Assembly: GCA_018660305.1 (NCBI GenBank)
Contig: JABJKO010000068.1
Location: 1-64,000 of the forward strand
DNA length: 64,000 nucleotides
DNA from: Rhodospirillaceae bacterium
GTDB taxonomy: Bacteria; Pseudomonadota; Alphaproteobacteria; MPNO01; UBA2964
Reading direction: 5' to 3'
The notes beneath the pieces are model-generated. The model was not told where the DNA came from. It ran no database searches and worked only from the letters and a program-made list of their open reading frames with translations. The translations under genes were made by a program, and so were the position numbers. Below are positions 1-8,244 of the stretch, piece after piece. Every line of letters starts with the position of its first letter. Positions within the stretch are counted from its first letter, which is position 1.

Positions 1-295
1 CAAACAGGGCATCTGAGGCCGCTGTCATGCCTTTGAGACCGGGATTTTCCAGAACCAGCACCCGGCGCTCGGCCTCTTCGGCGGTGATCAGATCGGCGGT
101 GGCCATGAGAAGCGGCCGCACGTCGTCGTCATATTTCCAGACATGGGGCTTTGCCTTCACGTGGGGTTCGCGGGTCACCAGATCCGACAGGCGGTCCCAC
201 AGGGGCGCCAGCGACAGCGGATCGATCTTGGCATAAAATTCCGCGCGTTCCGGGGTGGTTTCCGGCTTTTCGTGCAGTCCGAGCGTTTCCGCCAT
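1..295 (-). CDS. Gentisate 1,2-dioxygenase, N-terminal part (runs off the left edge)
   Basis: The complement of 295-1 gives an open frame of 98 codons starting at ATG 295-293, with an AAGGAG ribosome site just upstream, and it has no stop before the window edge. The residues FYAKIDPLSLAPLWDRL, the LITAEEAERRVLVLENPG stretch and the following GLKGMTAASDALF are characteristic of the N-terminus of gentisate 1,2-dioxygenase, the cupin Fe(II) enzyme that opens the gentisate ring to maleylpyruvate. The metal-binding cupin histidines lie beyond the edge, so activity cannot be judged. The gene is divergent from the small secreted-protein gene at 587 and on the same strand as the TRAP/RdhA operon. A related salicylate/1-hydroxy-2-naphthoate dioxygenase is the main alternative. 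Confidence 0.85.
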   Translation of the reverse strand, partial: MAETLGLHEKPETTPERAEFYAKIDPLSLAPLWDRLSDLVTREPHVKAKPHVWKYDDDVRPLLMATADLITAEEAERRVLVLENPGLKGMTAASDALF

Positions 296-452
296 TTCGT
301 TCTCCTTACCCGGCTAACCGCCGATACAAATTCCTGCCTGATAATGGTCCAGAGGCACGGGACAGGCAAGCCATACCACCGATTTGCCCCGGTAATCAGG
401 CCATATACCGCGTTTGCGGTACCGTAAAGCCGGTATTGTTGCGCATACGCAT

Positions 453-469
453 TTGGCGCAATCTTTGTA
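453..469 (+). promoter_or_regulatory. Weak sigma-54-like -24/-12 element
   Basis: TTGGCGCAATCTTTGTA has GG and the -12 dinucleotide at the sigma-54 spacing, but the -12 reads GT rather than GC. The predicted start is near 480, leaving a leader of about 107 nt before the gene at 587. It sits inside a short inverted repeat (TTGCGC and GCGCAA arms around 440-461). It is a candidate only. Confidence 0.25.
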
Positions 470-586
470 ACAAGTCAGCAAGCAGTCGCTAAAACCGTGC
501 TTATCACCAGGCTCCAAGTGAAGGCACCATAAATTACATTTAATGGGGTCAGGCGCCCTTCGTGGGCATAAACAGGAGACCAGACC

Positions 587-1030
587 ATGAAAACACTGAT
601 CACGACACTCAGCATTATCGGCGTTTTGTTGCTTTCGGGTGAACTTTACGCTGCCGGTAGTACGCCTCAAAAACAGACTGCAACCCAATTGAAGTCGAAG
701 ATGGTCGCGGTAAAGCGCGTCGCCTGGGACCGCCGCGGCAATCCCACACCCCAATATGCGAAGGCGGTAGGCATGCACGCCAAAGTAAATGGCGCGCTGT
801 TGGCCCTGGCCAACAACGTCATCCGCTATGTCGATAGCGGAAAGGCCAAACTCTCAACGCGTGTAAAATTGACTTTGAAGAAAGCCGGCGCGAGCCTGAG
901 GAAACAGTCGCAGGACTTTCAGCGGGTCTTCGGTAGAGGCGGAATCGAGGTCCCACCGAGAATTGAAAAACCTCTCCTCAACAATTCACTCTCGGCATTG
1001 ACCAGTTTGGAAAAATCGTTGCCACAGTAA
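587..1030 (+). CDS. Small secreted protein of unknown function
   Basis: This encodes 147 residues. An N-terminal signal peptide (MKTLITTLSIIGVLLLSG then ELYAAG) suggests export with cleavage after the Ala pair; there is no lipobox cysteine and no C-terminal anchor. The mature part is basic, with several Lys/Arg-rich helices, and has no cysteine or motif I recognise. The start is supported by AGGAG 10 nt upstream. A terminator-like hairpin follows at 1101-1134, so it is probably monocistronic. It stands alone between the gentisate dioxygenase and the reductive-dehalogenase genes, and nothing in its sequence ties it to either. Function unknown. Confidence 0.7.
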   Translation: MKTLITTLSIIGVLLLSGELYAAGSTPQKQTATQLKSKMVAVKRVAWDRRGNPTPQYAKAVGMHAKVNGALLALANNVIRYVDSGKAKLSTRVKLTLKKAGASLRKQSQDFQRVFGRGGIEVPPRIEKPLLNNSLSALTSLEKSLPQ

Positions 1031-1100
1031 CCGGCAAGCTGGGGGCGCCACTGTGGTTGCTGGCGCCGGTGATTTAATCGATCACGAAAACCTCAAGAGG

Positions 1101-1134
1101 CGGCGGCCCGGTAATCCGGCCGCCGTTTTCTTTT
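1101..1134 (+). terminator. Rho-independent terminator
   Basis: A GC-rich stem (CGGCGGCCCGG / CCGGCCGCCG, one bulged C) closes on a TAAT loop and is followed by TTTTCTTTT. It lies 70 nt after the stop of the secreted-protein gene and between convergent genes. On the other strand a short CCTCTTGAGG hairpin followed by TTTT (about 1088-1100) may terminate the RdhA operon. Confidence 0.75.
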
Positions 1135-1192
1135 GTGCCGATTCCGTACAGCTTATTGACCCACACCATAAACAATCAAATAGAGGGCCGGA

Positions 1193-2503
1193 TTACCGGC
1201 GATCCTGCGGCGCCTTTTCCGCTTCGGCGCGCGCTTTGACGCCAGCCGGCCGGTCGATGGGGAACGGCTCCCTGGTCCCCGGTGGCGGCATGGTGTCGGG
1301 CGGGAAGACGGCGTAGCGGTCCTCGCCACGCGGCTTCAAATCCTTCTTGAGATCCCGCTCATTGGCCGCCTTGGCGATCACGTATTCACCATCGATATTT
1401 TCGTGATCCCACCACCATTTGTTTTTGACCATCCGCTTGCCGTATTCGAACCAGTCGTCGGCGCGGGCGAGAAGCCCCCGCAACGCTGGCACCTTGATGG
1501 CCAGCCACAGGGCGATGCGGTGGGTGAACAGCCCTTCTTTATTGAAGGGGCACATCTTCATGCAGCGGCCGCACGATGCGCCTTTTTGATTGGTCACGCG
1601 GTAGAGGGTGCATTTTTCCACGTCCGGCTTCCACATTTCGTAGCCGTTATACATAATCTTGTCGCCGAACGAGATGGCGTTGCACGGGCACTCATTGGCG
1701 CATTTCATGCATTTGTTGCAGAAATCCTGAAGCCCGAAATCGATGGGCTTGTCGATCTCCAGCGGCAGATCGGTGGTGATCACGCTGGTCTTGAAGCGCG
1801 GCCCCAAGAACGGGTTGAGCACCAGTTCGCCGATGCGGCTGAGCTCACCCATACCGGACAACAGGGTCAGCGGCAGATGCAGCACATCGGATTTGGTGGC
1901 GGTCTGGGCGCGGGCCGGCCAGCCGAGCTGGCGGATATAATCGGCCACCACACAGGAAACGGTGGAGCCGATCAGATAAGCGCGCTGGCTCTGCGCATTG
2001 CTGATCCAGTCATCGCCTGAGGCGGCATCCAGGGTCTCGAACCCCTGATCGAACACCAGCACAATGGCGTATTTGTGGTAGGGCGTTATCTCGTTGCCGT
2101 CGAGATCATGGGAATACCACGCATAATCCGGCACCTCGCAGATCCCCACCATGTCCACGTCGAGGAAATGGCACATGGATTTGATGTGCTCGGTGATTTC
2201 CTTCGGATCGCTTGAAATGGGCGCCTTTTCGTCGGCCACCGGTCCGTCGTGGATGTCGTCATGGGATTTGGACATATTGCGCAAGGCCATGCTGAGCGGC
2301 GTCTTGGCGAAGCGGAATTTGCGCTCATGCTGCGCCTTCTTGCCGAGATCCCCCATAGCGGCACGGGTAAAGAAATTGGCCCGCATGGGCACCCGTTTGA
2401 CATCGTCCGAGATATAGGTGGTCGGCTTGTCGACCCGGCGGATCTTCTCCATGGGAAACTTGCCCATATGCATGGGCCGGCTGCGGCGCGAGAAGATATT
2501 CAT
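1193..2503 (-). CDS. Reductive-dehalogenase-like corrinoid/4Fe-4S protein, copy 2
   Basis: This 436-residue protein is related to RdhA over its whole length. Two 4Fe-4S motifs are intact: Cys262/265/268/272 (CX2CX2CX3CP) and Cys298/311/314/318 (CX12CX2CX3CP). The typical GLGELSRIGE...NPFLGPRFK and TTDLPLxxDKPIDFG segments precede them. There is no twin-arginine signal, so it should act in the cytoplasm, and there is no fused flavin/ferredoxin reductase domain of the kind found in self-sufficient aerobic RdhAs; electrons must come from another protein. It is colinear without gaps with the upstream copy through residue 320, so it is a tandem duplicate. ATG at 2503 overlaps the preceding stop by 4 bp. 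The substrate is unknown. Epoxyqueuosine reductase (QueG) is a distant relative but lacks this arrangement. Confidence 0.8.
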   Translation of the reverse strand: MNIFSRRSRPMHMGKFPMEKIRRVDKPTTYISDDVKRVPMRANFFTRAAMGDLGKKAQHERKFRFAKTPLSMALRNMSKSHDDIHDGPVADEKAPISSDPKEITEHIKSMCHFLDVDMVGICEVPDYAWYSHDLDGNEITPYHKYAIVLVFDQGFETLDAASGDDWISNAQSQRAYLIGSTVSCVVADYIRQLGWPARAQTATKSDVLHLPLTLLSGMGELSRIGELVLNPFLGPRFKTSVITTDLPLEIDKPIDFGLQDFCNKCMKCANECPCNAISFGDKIMYNGYEMWKPDVEKCTLYRVTNQKGASCGRCMKMCPFNKEGLFTHRIALWLAIKVPALRGLLARADDWFEYGKRMVKNKWWWDHENIDGEYVIAKAANERDLKKDLKPRGEDRYAVFPPDTMPPPGTREPFPIDRPAGVKARAEAEKAPQDRR

Positions 2504-3846
2504 TTCAGGTCTACGCTTTCCGGCGCCTTTTCACGCGCGATACGATCCGCGTTTTCCTGCCGCGCCTGCGCGTAGCGTTTCATGCCCTCCTTGCGGTCCA
2601 CCGGGTCGGCTTCCTTGCGGTCAGCGGGAGGAATTGTGTCAGCCGGATAAAGTCCGAGCCGCTGTTCCGCGGGCGCCGTGGCGCCTTTGACCAGATCCCG
2701 TTTGTTGACCGCCTCGGGGACGGTGACCTTCTTGTCGACAATCTCCAGATCCCACCACCATTTTTTCGCCTCGTTGCGTTTGCCGTAGCCAAACCAGTCA
2801 TCCATGCGGGCGAGAAGCCCACGAATGAGGGGGATCTTGATGGCAGCCCACAGCGCGAGACGGTGCGCCAGCAGTCCTTCCTTATTGAAGGGGCACATCT
2901 TCATGCAGCGCCCGCAGCCGCCGCCCTTGGAATTGGTTACCCGGTAGGAGACGCATTTGGCCACGTCGGGCTTCCACATCTCATAGCCGTTGAACATCAC
3001 CTTGTCGCCGAACGGGATGGCATTGGCCGGACATTCAACAGCGCACTTCATGCATTTGGAGCAGAAATCCTGGAGACCAAAATCGATGGGCTGGTCCGGC
3101 GCCAGCGGCATGTCGGTAGTGATCACCGTGGATTTAAAACGGGGACCTATGAAGGGATTCAGCACCACCTCACCGATGCGGCTAAGCTCCCCCAGACCGG
3201 CCAGCATGACCAGCGGGATATGCAGCACATCGCTGTCGAAATTGGTATGTGCCCGGGCGGAATAACCCATCTGGCGGATATAATCGGCCACCGTGCAGGC
3301 AATGTTGGATCCCCACATATAGCCGCGGAAGCTCTGGGCGTTGCTGATCCAGTCGTCGCCAGAAGCGGCGTCGAGGGTCTCGAACCCCTGATCCACCAGA
3401 ACGACGATGGCATATTTGTGATAGGGCTCGATCTCCTTGCCCTGCTCGTCATGGGAATACCAGGCATGGTCCGGCACCTCGCAGGTGCCCACCACATCGG
3501 CATTCAGGAAATAACACAGGGATTTGAAATGCTCGGACCGTTCGGTCAGATCATCGGGCAATGGCGCCTGAGTGTCCTGCGCCTCGCCGCTATGCAGGGG
3601 CAGATGCTTACCGCAGATCTTGCCCATGGCGCGGGCGAACGGGATCTTGTTGACGAAGCGCGGCCGTTCACGTTTGGCCTTGGCGCCGAGGTCCCCCAGC
3701 ATGGCGCGGTTGAAGAAATTGGCGCGCTTGGGAACCCGCGGCACATCGTCTGATATGTAGGTTGTGGTCTTGGGCACCCGCTTGATCTTCTCCATGGGAT
3801 ACTTGCCGAGATGTGGCGCACGCTTGCGTTGGGAGAAAATCTTCAT
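2500..3846 (-). CDS. Reductive-dehalogenase-like corrinoid/4Fe-4S protein, copy 1
   Basis: This encodes 448 residues from ATG 3846. A longer frame opens at 3924 but would overlap dctM, and GGGGGTGG sits just upstream of 3846. The RdhA-type core is intact with clusters at Cys262/265/268/272 and Cys298/311/314/318, identical in position to copy 2. The stretch YHKYAIV.V.DQGFETLDAASGDDWISNA is shared by both copies. There is no Tat signal and no reductase fusion. Lengths and C-terminal tails (Y-P-x-DT-x-PP...DR) also match, so the two may be paralogous subunits or have split substrates. The gene starts 11 bp after dctM and is clearly in the TRAP operon, which suggests the transporter feeds it. 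Dehalogenation is inferred from family, not shown. Confidence 0.8.
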   Translation of the reverse strand: MKIFSQRKRAPHLGKYPMEKIKRVPKTTTYISDDVPRVPKRANFFNRAMLGDLGAKAKRERPRFVNKIPFARAMGKICGKHLPLHSGEAQDTQAPLPDDLTERSEHFKSLCYFLNADVVGTCEVPDHAWYSHDEQGKEIEPYHKYAIVVLVDQGFETLDAASGDDWISNAQSFRGYMWGSNIACTVADYIRQMGYSARAHTNFDSDVLHIPLVMLAGLGELSRIGEVVLNPFIGPRFKSTVITTDMPLAPDQPIDFGLQDFCSKCMKCAVECPANAIPFGDKVMFNGYEMWKPDVAKCVSYRVTNSKGGGCGRCMKMCPFNKEGLLAHRLALWAAIKIPLIRGLLARMDDWFGYGKRNEAKKWWWDLEIVDKKVTVPEAVNKRDLVKGATAPAEQRLGLYPADTIPPADRKEADPVDRKEGMKRYAQARQENADRIAREKAPESVDLK

Positions 3847-3857
3847 CGAGCCACCCC

Positions 3858-5162
3858 CTAACTGAACATGGTATTGGGCAGGAATAGTGCGATACCGGGG
3901 AACGCGACCAGCAGTGCCAGGCACACTCCCATGGCGATCCAGAAGGGCAGGATACCGATAAAAATCTGACTCAGCGGGACATCGGGCGCGATCCCTTTCA
4001 CGACGAACACATTGACCCCGACAGGTGGACTGATCAATCCCATTTCGAGCGTAATCACCATGACCACCCCGAACCAGATGGGATCATATCCCAACGCCAG
4101 AATCAGCGGATACACGATGGGCAGGGTCAGGACCAGCATGGCGAACCCTTCGAGAAAGGTTCCGAGAACAATGTAAGTGATCAGAATCAGCACCAGCACG
4201 GTAAGCTTCGAGAAGCTGCCATCGGTTAGATGGGCTGCCAAATTCTCGGGAATCTCCGTCAGCGCAATGAAGGGGCTGAAAAGGTGCGCGCCGACGATGA
4301 TCAGAAACGCCAGGGACGTGGTGCGGATTGTCTGCAGCATGACGTCTATCATGGCGGTACCGGTAACTCGGCGGCGCCAGAAGGCAAGTAGAAGGGCCAG
4401 GAAGGCCCCTATACCGGCGGCCTCAGTGGGGCTAAAGGCGCCCACATAGATACCGCCGATGGTGATGACGACGATCGCCACCATGACGAGGGCCTGTCTC
4501 AAGGCCTTAAAGCGCTCGATCAGCGGCAGCTTGGGGCCGGGCGGGCCAAGCTCCGGATTGAGCCTTGTCTGTATATAGATCGACAGCATAAAGAGGGCGG
4601 TCAGCAACAGACCGGGGAAAAATCCGGCCAGAAACAGCCGGCCGATGGATTCCTCCGTGAGGATGGCATAGACCACGAACCCGGTGCTGGGCGGGATCAG
4701 GATGCCCAACGTGCCGCCGGCGGCGATACAACCGGTCGCAAGCTTGGGGTCATAATTGTATCGCCGCATCTCTGGCAGGGCGACACGGCCCATGGTGATG
4801 GCGGCGGCAACGGACGAGCCCGACACCGCGGCAAACCCGGCGCAGGCGGCGATAGTCGCCGACGCCAGCCCACCCCGCCAATGGCCGAACCAGGCATAGG
4901 CCGCCTGATAGAGGTCGCGGCTCATGCCTGAAATACTGGCCAGATTGCCCATAAGGATGAATAGCGGGATTACGATCAGTTCGTAGGACGAGCCAAACAC
5001 AAACGGTTCGCGGCCAAGCTGAGCCAGAGTGGCGGTCCAGCTATTGAGGACACCAAAACCGACCGTCCCGACCACGGCCATGGCAATACCGACCGGCATC
5101 CGCAAAGCCAGCAGCAGGAACAGGGCGCCAAGCCCGATTAAACCAATGGTGACTGGGGTCAT
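3858..5162 (-). CDS. dctM: TRAP transporter large permease subunit DctM
   Basis: This is a 434-residue, very hydrophobic protein with about 12 membrane spans. It carries DctM-family signatures such as VIPLFILMGNLASISGMS near residues 63-80, AAITMGRVALPEM and GTLGILIPPSTGF. It forms the ion-driven channel of a tripartite ATP-independent periplasmic transporter for organic acids. The gene overlaps dctQ by 4 bp (5159-5162) and is followed after 11 bp by the first RdhA-like gene. The ligand cannot be read from the sequence. Confidence 0.95.
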   Translation of the reverse strand: MTPVTIGLIGLGALFLLLALRMPVGIAMAVVGTVGFGVLNSWTATLAQLGREPFVFGSSYELIVIPLFILMGNLASISGMSRDLYQAAYAWFGHWRGGLASATIAACAGFAAVSGSSVAAAITMGRVALPEMRRYNYDPKLATGCIAAGGTLGILIPPSTGFVVYAILTEESIGRLFLAGFFPGLLLTALFMLSIYIQTRLNPELGPPGPKLPLIERFKALRQALVMVAIVVITIGGIYVGAFSPTEAAGIGAFLALLLAFWRRRVTGTAMIDVMLQTIRTTSLAFLIIVGAHLFSPFIALTEIPENLAAHLTDGSFSKLTVLVLILITYIVLGTFLEGFAMLVLTLPIVYPLILALGYDPIWFGVVMVITLEMGLISPPVGVNVFVVKGIAPDVPLSQIFIGILPFWIAMGVCLALLVAFPGIALFLPNTMFS

Positions 5163-5674
5163 AAACCGGTGGGATCATCCATGGGAACGCCGCGCGCCGC
5201 GCGTAATGCCTGGGCAACCAGCACGATGGAATAGCTGGCGCAGCCGACGGCAACGACGAGAAAAAAGGGAAATAGGGGAATCTCGACCTCATTTGTCCCT
5301 TCGCCCATTTCCAACGCATCAAGACCCTGCTCAAACCCCTGCCAGGCCATAAGGCCGATAAGAACAGCGCAAATGAGACGGATAAAAGTATCGGAAACAC
5401 GAAGCGCCGCAGGTGGTGCGAAACTACCGACAAAATCCACCGCGATGTGGCCACCTGTCCAGCCGCAATGGGCAAGACCCGCGAAGGTAACGATGACGAG
5501 GCCGACACGACCATAATCCAATGCCCATAGCACCGGGGCATTGAACACGTACCGCATAATTACTGCATAGACGGTGAGTAGCATAAGACAGAGCAGCGTT
5601 GCCCCGCCGATAATGGCGAGGAAACGCACGCTCCGTCCTATGAGGGACTCAAGGGGCTTGGAAATGTCCTCCAC
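5159..5674 (-). CDS. dctQ: TRAP transporter small permease subunit DctQ
   Basis: This 171-residue protein has four predicted membrane spans and the family hallmark YAVIMRYVFNAPVLWALD near residues 36-53, followed by GGHIAVDFV. It partners DctM in the inner membrane. It starts 6 bp after the end of dctP and overlaps dctM by 4 bp, so the three subunits are co-expressed. Confidence 0.92.
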   Translation of the reverse strand: MEDISKPLESLIGRSVRFLAIIGGATLLCLMLLTVYAVIMRYVFNAPVLWALDYGRVGLVIVTFAGLAHCGWTGGHIAVDFVGSFAPPAALRVSDTFIRLICAVLIGLMAWQGFEQGLDALEMGEGTNEVEIPLFPFFLVVAVGCASYSIVLVAQALRAARGVPMDDPTGL

Positions 5675-5680
5675 GGATAA

Positions 5681-6712
5681 TCAGGAAGACGAACCCATGG
5701 CCGCGATAATCGCCTTGGCCGGAATACCTTGCTTCTCGAGCTCTTCCACATATTTGCCACGGGCCTTGATCAGAATAGCCTTCATCTTTGCCTTGTCCGC
5801 ATCGGAGAAAGACAGGATCTGATGCTTGCCGGTACCGGAGACGCTCTTGAGCCCGCCGGCGCCGGCCTTTTCATAGATAGCCGTAGCCTTGGCGCTCCAT
5901 TCCGCACCGGTGGTCCGGTCGATGATGATCTTGTGGCTGGAATCGAGATTCTTCCAGGATTTCTTGTTCATCACCACAAAGAAAGGCGACCGGCCAAAGG
6001 CGCCACCGAGACCGGTGGTGAAATATTTGGCGACTTCACCGATCTTGAAGCTGCGAATGACGCTGGGCGGAACCAGCAGCGCATCGACGCGGCCGGTCTC
6101 CAGGGCACGATACATCTGGGTCACCGGAAACGAGACCGGTGTCGCGCCAAGAGCCTTGAGCCAGCGGGACTGATTGGCCGACGGGGTCCTGATTTTGAGC
6201 CCCTTGATGTCATCGAGGGTCTTGATGGGCTTGTTGCGGGTCATAAAGACCGGCGCTTCACCTACCCAGACGGCCAGCACTTTCACCTTCTTGTATTCCG
6301 GCGACATGTGCGTGCGATAGACCTTCCAGAATTTGCGCACCAATTCGCCGGAACTGGAGGCGAGAGCGGGAAGTTCCACCATTGTCGTCCGCTTGAAGAT
6401 CTTTGAGGTGTAGCCCTGCAAACCGAATGTCATGTCGGCCACACCATCGATGGCGCGTTTATACTGCGCGCGCGGGCCCTTTCCGAGCTTCCCACCGGGA
6501 AAGATTTTAATGTTCAAAGAGCCGGCAGACATCGTCTGGACTCTCTTTGTCCAGGGCCGCATGAACAGGCGGTCCATGGGATGTTTTGGCGATGTAAAAT
6601 GAGCGAGCTTCAGATCCGCCGCCAACGTCGCGGACGGCACTGCCCAAATTGCAGCGACAAAAGCGAACGCGCCAACCGCGGACACTGCCAATGCATTGCG
6701 TAAAGTAAACAT
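5681..6712 (-). CDS. dctP: TRAP transporter substrate-binding protein DctP
   Basis: From ATG 6712 this is a 343-residue protein with a signal peptide (MFTLRNALAVSAVGAFAF then ALA) and a mature start ADLKLAHFTSPKHP, typical of DctP solute receptors. The family segment IRTPSANQSRWLKALGATPV contains the Arg that usually binds the ligand carboxylate, which fits an organic acid ligand. A longer reading from TTG 6784 is possible but GGGAGGAAC lies just ahead of ATG 6712. It is the first gene of the TRAP/RdhA operon. The intergenic region 6713-6999 is shared with the divergent glycosyltransferase gene. Confidence 0.92.
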   Translation of the reverse strand: MFTLRNALAVSAVGAFAFVAAIWAVPSATLAADLKLAHFTSPKHPMDRLFMRPWTKRVQTMSAGSLNIKIFPGGKLGKGPRAQYKRAIDGVADMTFGLQGYTSKIFKRTTMVELPALASSSGELVRKFWKVYRTHMSPEYKKVKVLAVWVGEAPVFMTRNKPIKTLDDIKGLKIRTPSANQSRWLKALGATPVSFPVTQMYRALETGRVDALLVPPSVIRSFKIGEVAKYFTTGLGGAFGRSPFFVVMNKKSWKNLDSSHKIIIDRTTGAEWSAKATAIYEKAGAGGLKSVSGTGKHQILSFSDADKAKMKAILIKARGKYVEELEKQGIPAKAIIAAMGSSS

Positions 6713-6931
6713 AAAGTTCCTCCCTATCCGGCGGGGCCCTAAATCACTTTTCATAACGGTCCCGGCTCCGGTTAATAAAACCAACTGTCAAAAACGATCC
6801 AACGCTATCCTCCAAAAGATCGGTTCGACAACCAGTATTACCACTTGTTGATGGCAAAACAATATCAAATGGTATGAACTACCAGCCTTCCCGCCCTCCG
6901 GAGAATGTGCGCGACCGCGGGGATTAATGAA

Positions 6932-6959
6932 TTGGTTAACTGTTTGTACGACATATAAG
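6932..6959 (+). promoter_or_regulatory. Possible sigma-70 promoter for the glycosyltransferase at 7000
   Basis: TTGGTT and TATAAG are separated by 16 nt and lie about 40 nt before the start codon. The rest of 6713-6999 holds a TTGACA hexamer on the minus strand (6786-6791) without a convincing -10, and no other clear signal. Confidence 0.4.
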
Positions 6960-6999
6960 CGTGCATAACGATCACCCTGCCAGAGACCGGTTTTCCTGA

Positions 7000-8244
7000 A
7001 TGCGAATTCTCCACATCCTGGATCATTCGATTCCCCTTCAAAGCGGCTATACCTTCCGCACCCTGTCGATCCTGCAGCAGCAGCGGGCTCTGGGGTGGGA
7101 AACCTTCCATCTGACGTCACCCAAGCACACGCGGCCCTTTGTGGCGCAGGAGGAGGTGGATGGCTGGTCGTTTTACCGCACGCCGCCCATTGAGGGGCCG
7201 GGCGCCAAGCTGCCGGTCCTGCGGGAACTGGCCCTCATCAACGCGACGGCAAGCCGCCTGGCACAGGTCGCACCCGAGATCCGTCCCGATATCCTGCATG
7301 CCCATTCGCCGGTTCTAAACGCCATCCCGGCGCTGCGGGTGGGGCGCAAACTGGGAATCCCGGTGGTCTACGAGGTTCGTGCCTTCTGGGAAGACGCCGC
7401 GGCCAGCCACGGCACCAGCTCCGAAGGGGGCCCCCGTTATCAGCTGACCCGGGCACTGGAAAGCTGGGCTCTGAGACGGGCATCGGCGGTCACGACAATC
7501 TGTGAGGGGCTGCGCGGCGATATTGTCGCCCGTGGGATCCCGGAAGACCGGGTTACCGTGATCCCCAACGCGGTCAATGTGGACGAATTCAGCGGCGGCG
7601 CGCCGGGAGACCCCACTCTTGCCCACTCGCTGGGCCTGACGGGTAAAACGGTTCTGGGCTTTCTCGGCTCGTTCTATTCCTACGAAGGCCTACATCATGC
7701 CTTACAGGCCATGCCGAAGATCCTCGCCGCCAATGAAGACGTCCGGCTGTTGCTGGTCGGCGGCGGCCCCGAGGATGAGCGGTTGAGACAGACCGCCACC
7801 CAAATGGGCCTTGCTGACAAAATCATCTTTACCGGTCGGGTGCCTCACGCCGAGGTGCAGAAATATTACGACCTGGTGGACGTGCTGGTATATCCGCGCA
7901 TTCCCATACGGCTGACCGACCTGGTGACCCCTCTAAAGCCTCTCGAAGCCATGGCGTTGAATAAAGTTATCGTCGCCTCCGATGTGGGCGGCCACCGGGA
8001 ACTCATCCGCGACGGCGAGACCGGCAATCTGTTTGCCGCCGGCGATATCGACGATCTGGCCGCCACAGTGCTTCGTGTTCTGGACAGCCGCTATGACTGG
8101 CCTGGCCAGATCGCCGCAGGACGTCATTTCGTCGAGCAGGAGCGCTCCTGGCGTAACAGCGTTGCGCGTTATGCGCCGGTATATGAGCGTCTGGTGGCCG
8201 GTGATCCGACCGGCGGTGTCGCCGCGGCGGCGACCTCGGCATAA
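7000..8244 (+). CDS. Exosortase A-associated GT4 glycosyltransferase (Daro_2409-like)
   Basis: This is a 414-residue two-domain (GT-B) glycosyltransferase. The opening MRILHILDHSIPLQSGYTFR and LGWETFHLTSPKH are what I associate with the PEP-CTERM/exosortase A glycosyltransferase group TIGR04063. The donor-site region LTDLVTPLKPLEAMALNKV near residues 305-323 replaces the usual E-X7-E context. It should add a sugar to the lipid-linked repeat unit in the cytoplasm. It begins the EPS locus and its 3' end overlaps the convergent gene by 76 bp. Confidence 0.85.
   Translation: MRILHILDHSIPLQSGYTFRTLSILQQQRALGWETFHLTSPKHTRPFVAQEEVDGWSFYRTPPIEGPGAKLPVLRELALINATASRLAQVAPEIRPDILHAHSPVLNAIPALRVGRKLGIPVVYEVRAFWEDAAASHGTSSEGGPRYQLTRALESWALRRASAVTTICEGLRGDIVARGIPEDRVTVIPNAVNVDEFSGGAPGDPTLAHSLGLTGKTVLGFLGSFYSYEGLHHALQAMPKILAANEDVRLLLVGGGPEDERLRQTATQMGLADKIIFTGRVPHAEVQKYYDLVDVLVYPRIPIRLTDLVTPLKPLEAMALNKVIVASDVGGHRELIRDGETGNLFAAGDIDDLAATVLRVLDSRYDWPGQIAAGRHFVEQERSWRNSVARYAPVYERLVAGDPTGGVAAAATSA

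Noticed and set aside
314..778. 154-codon minus-strand frame upstream of the gentisate gene
   Set aside because: Overlaps the secreted-protein gene, which has a signal peptide and ribosome site; the antisense frame has neither.
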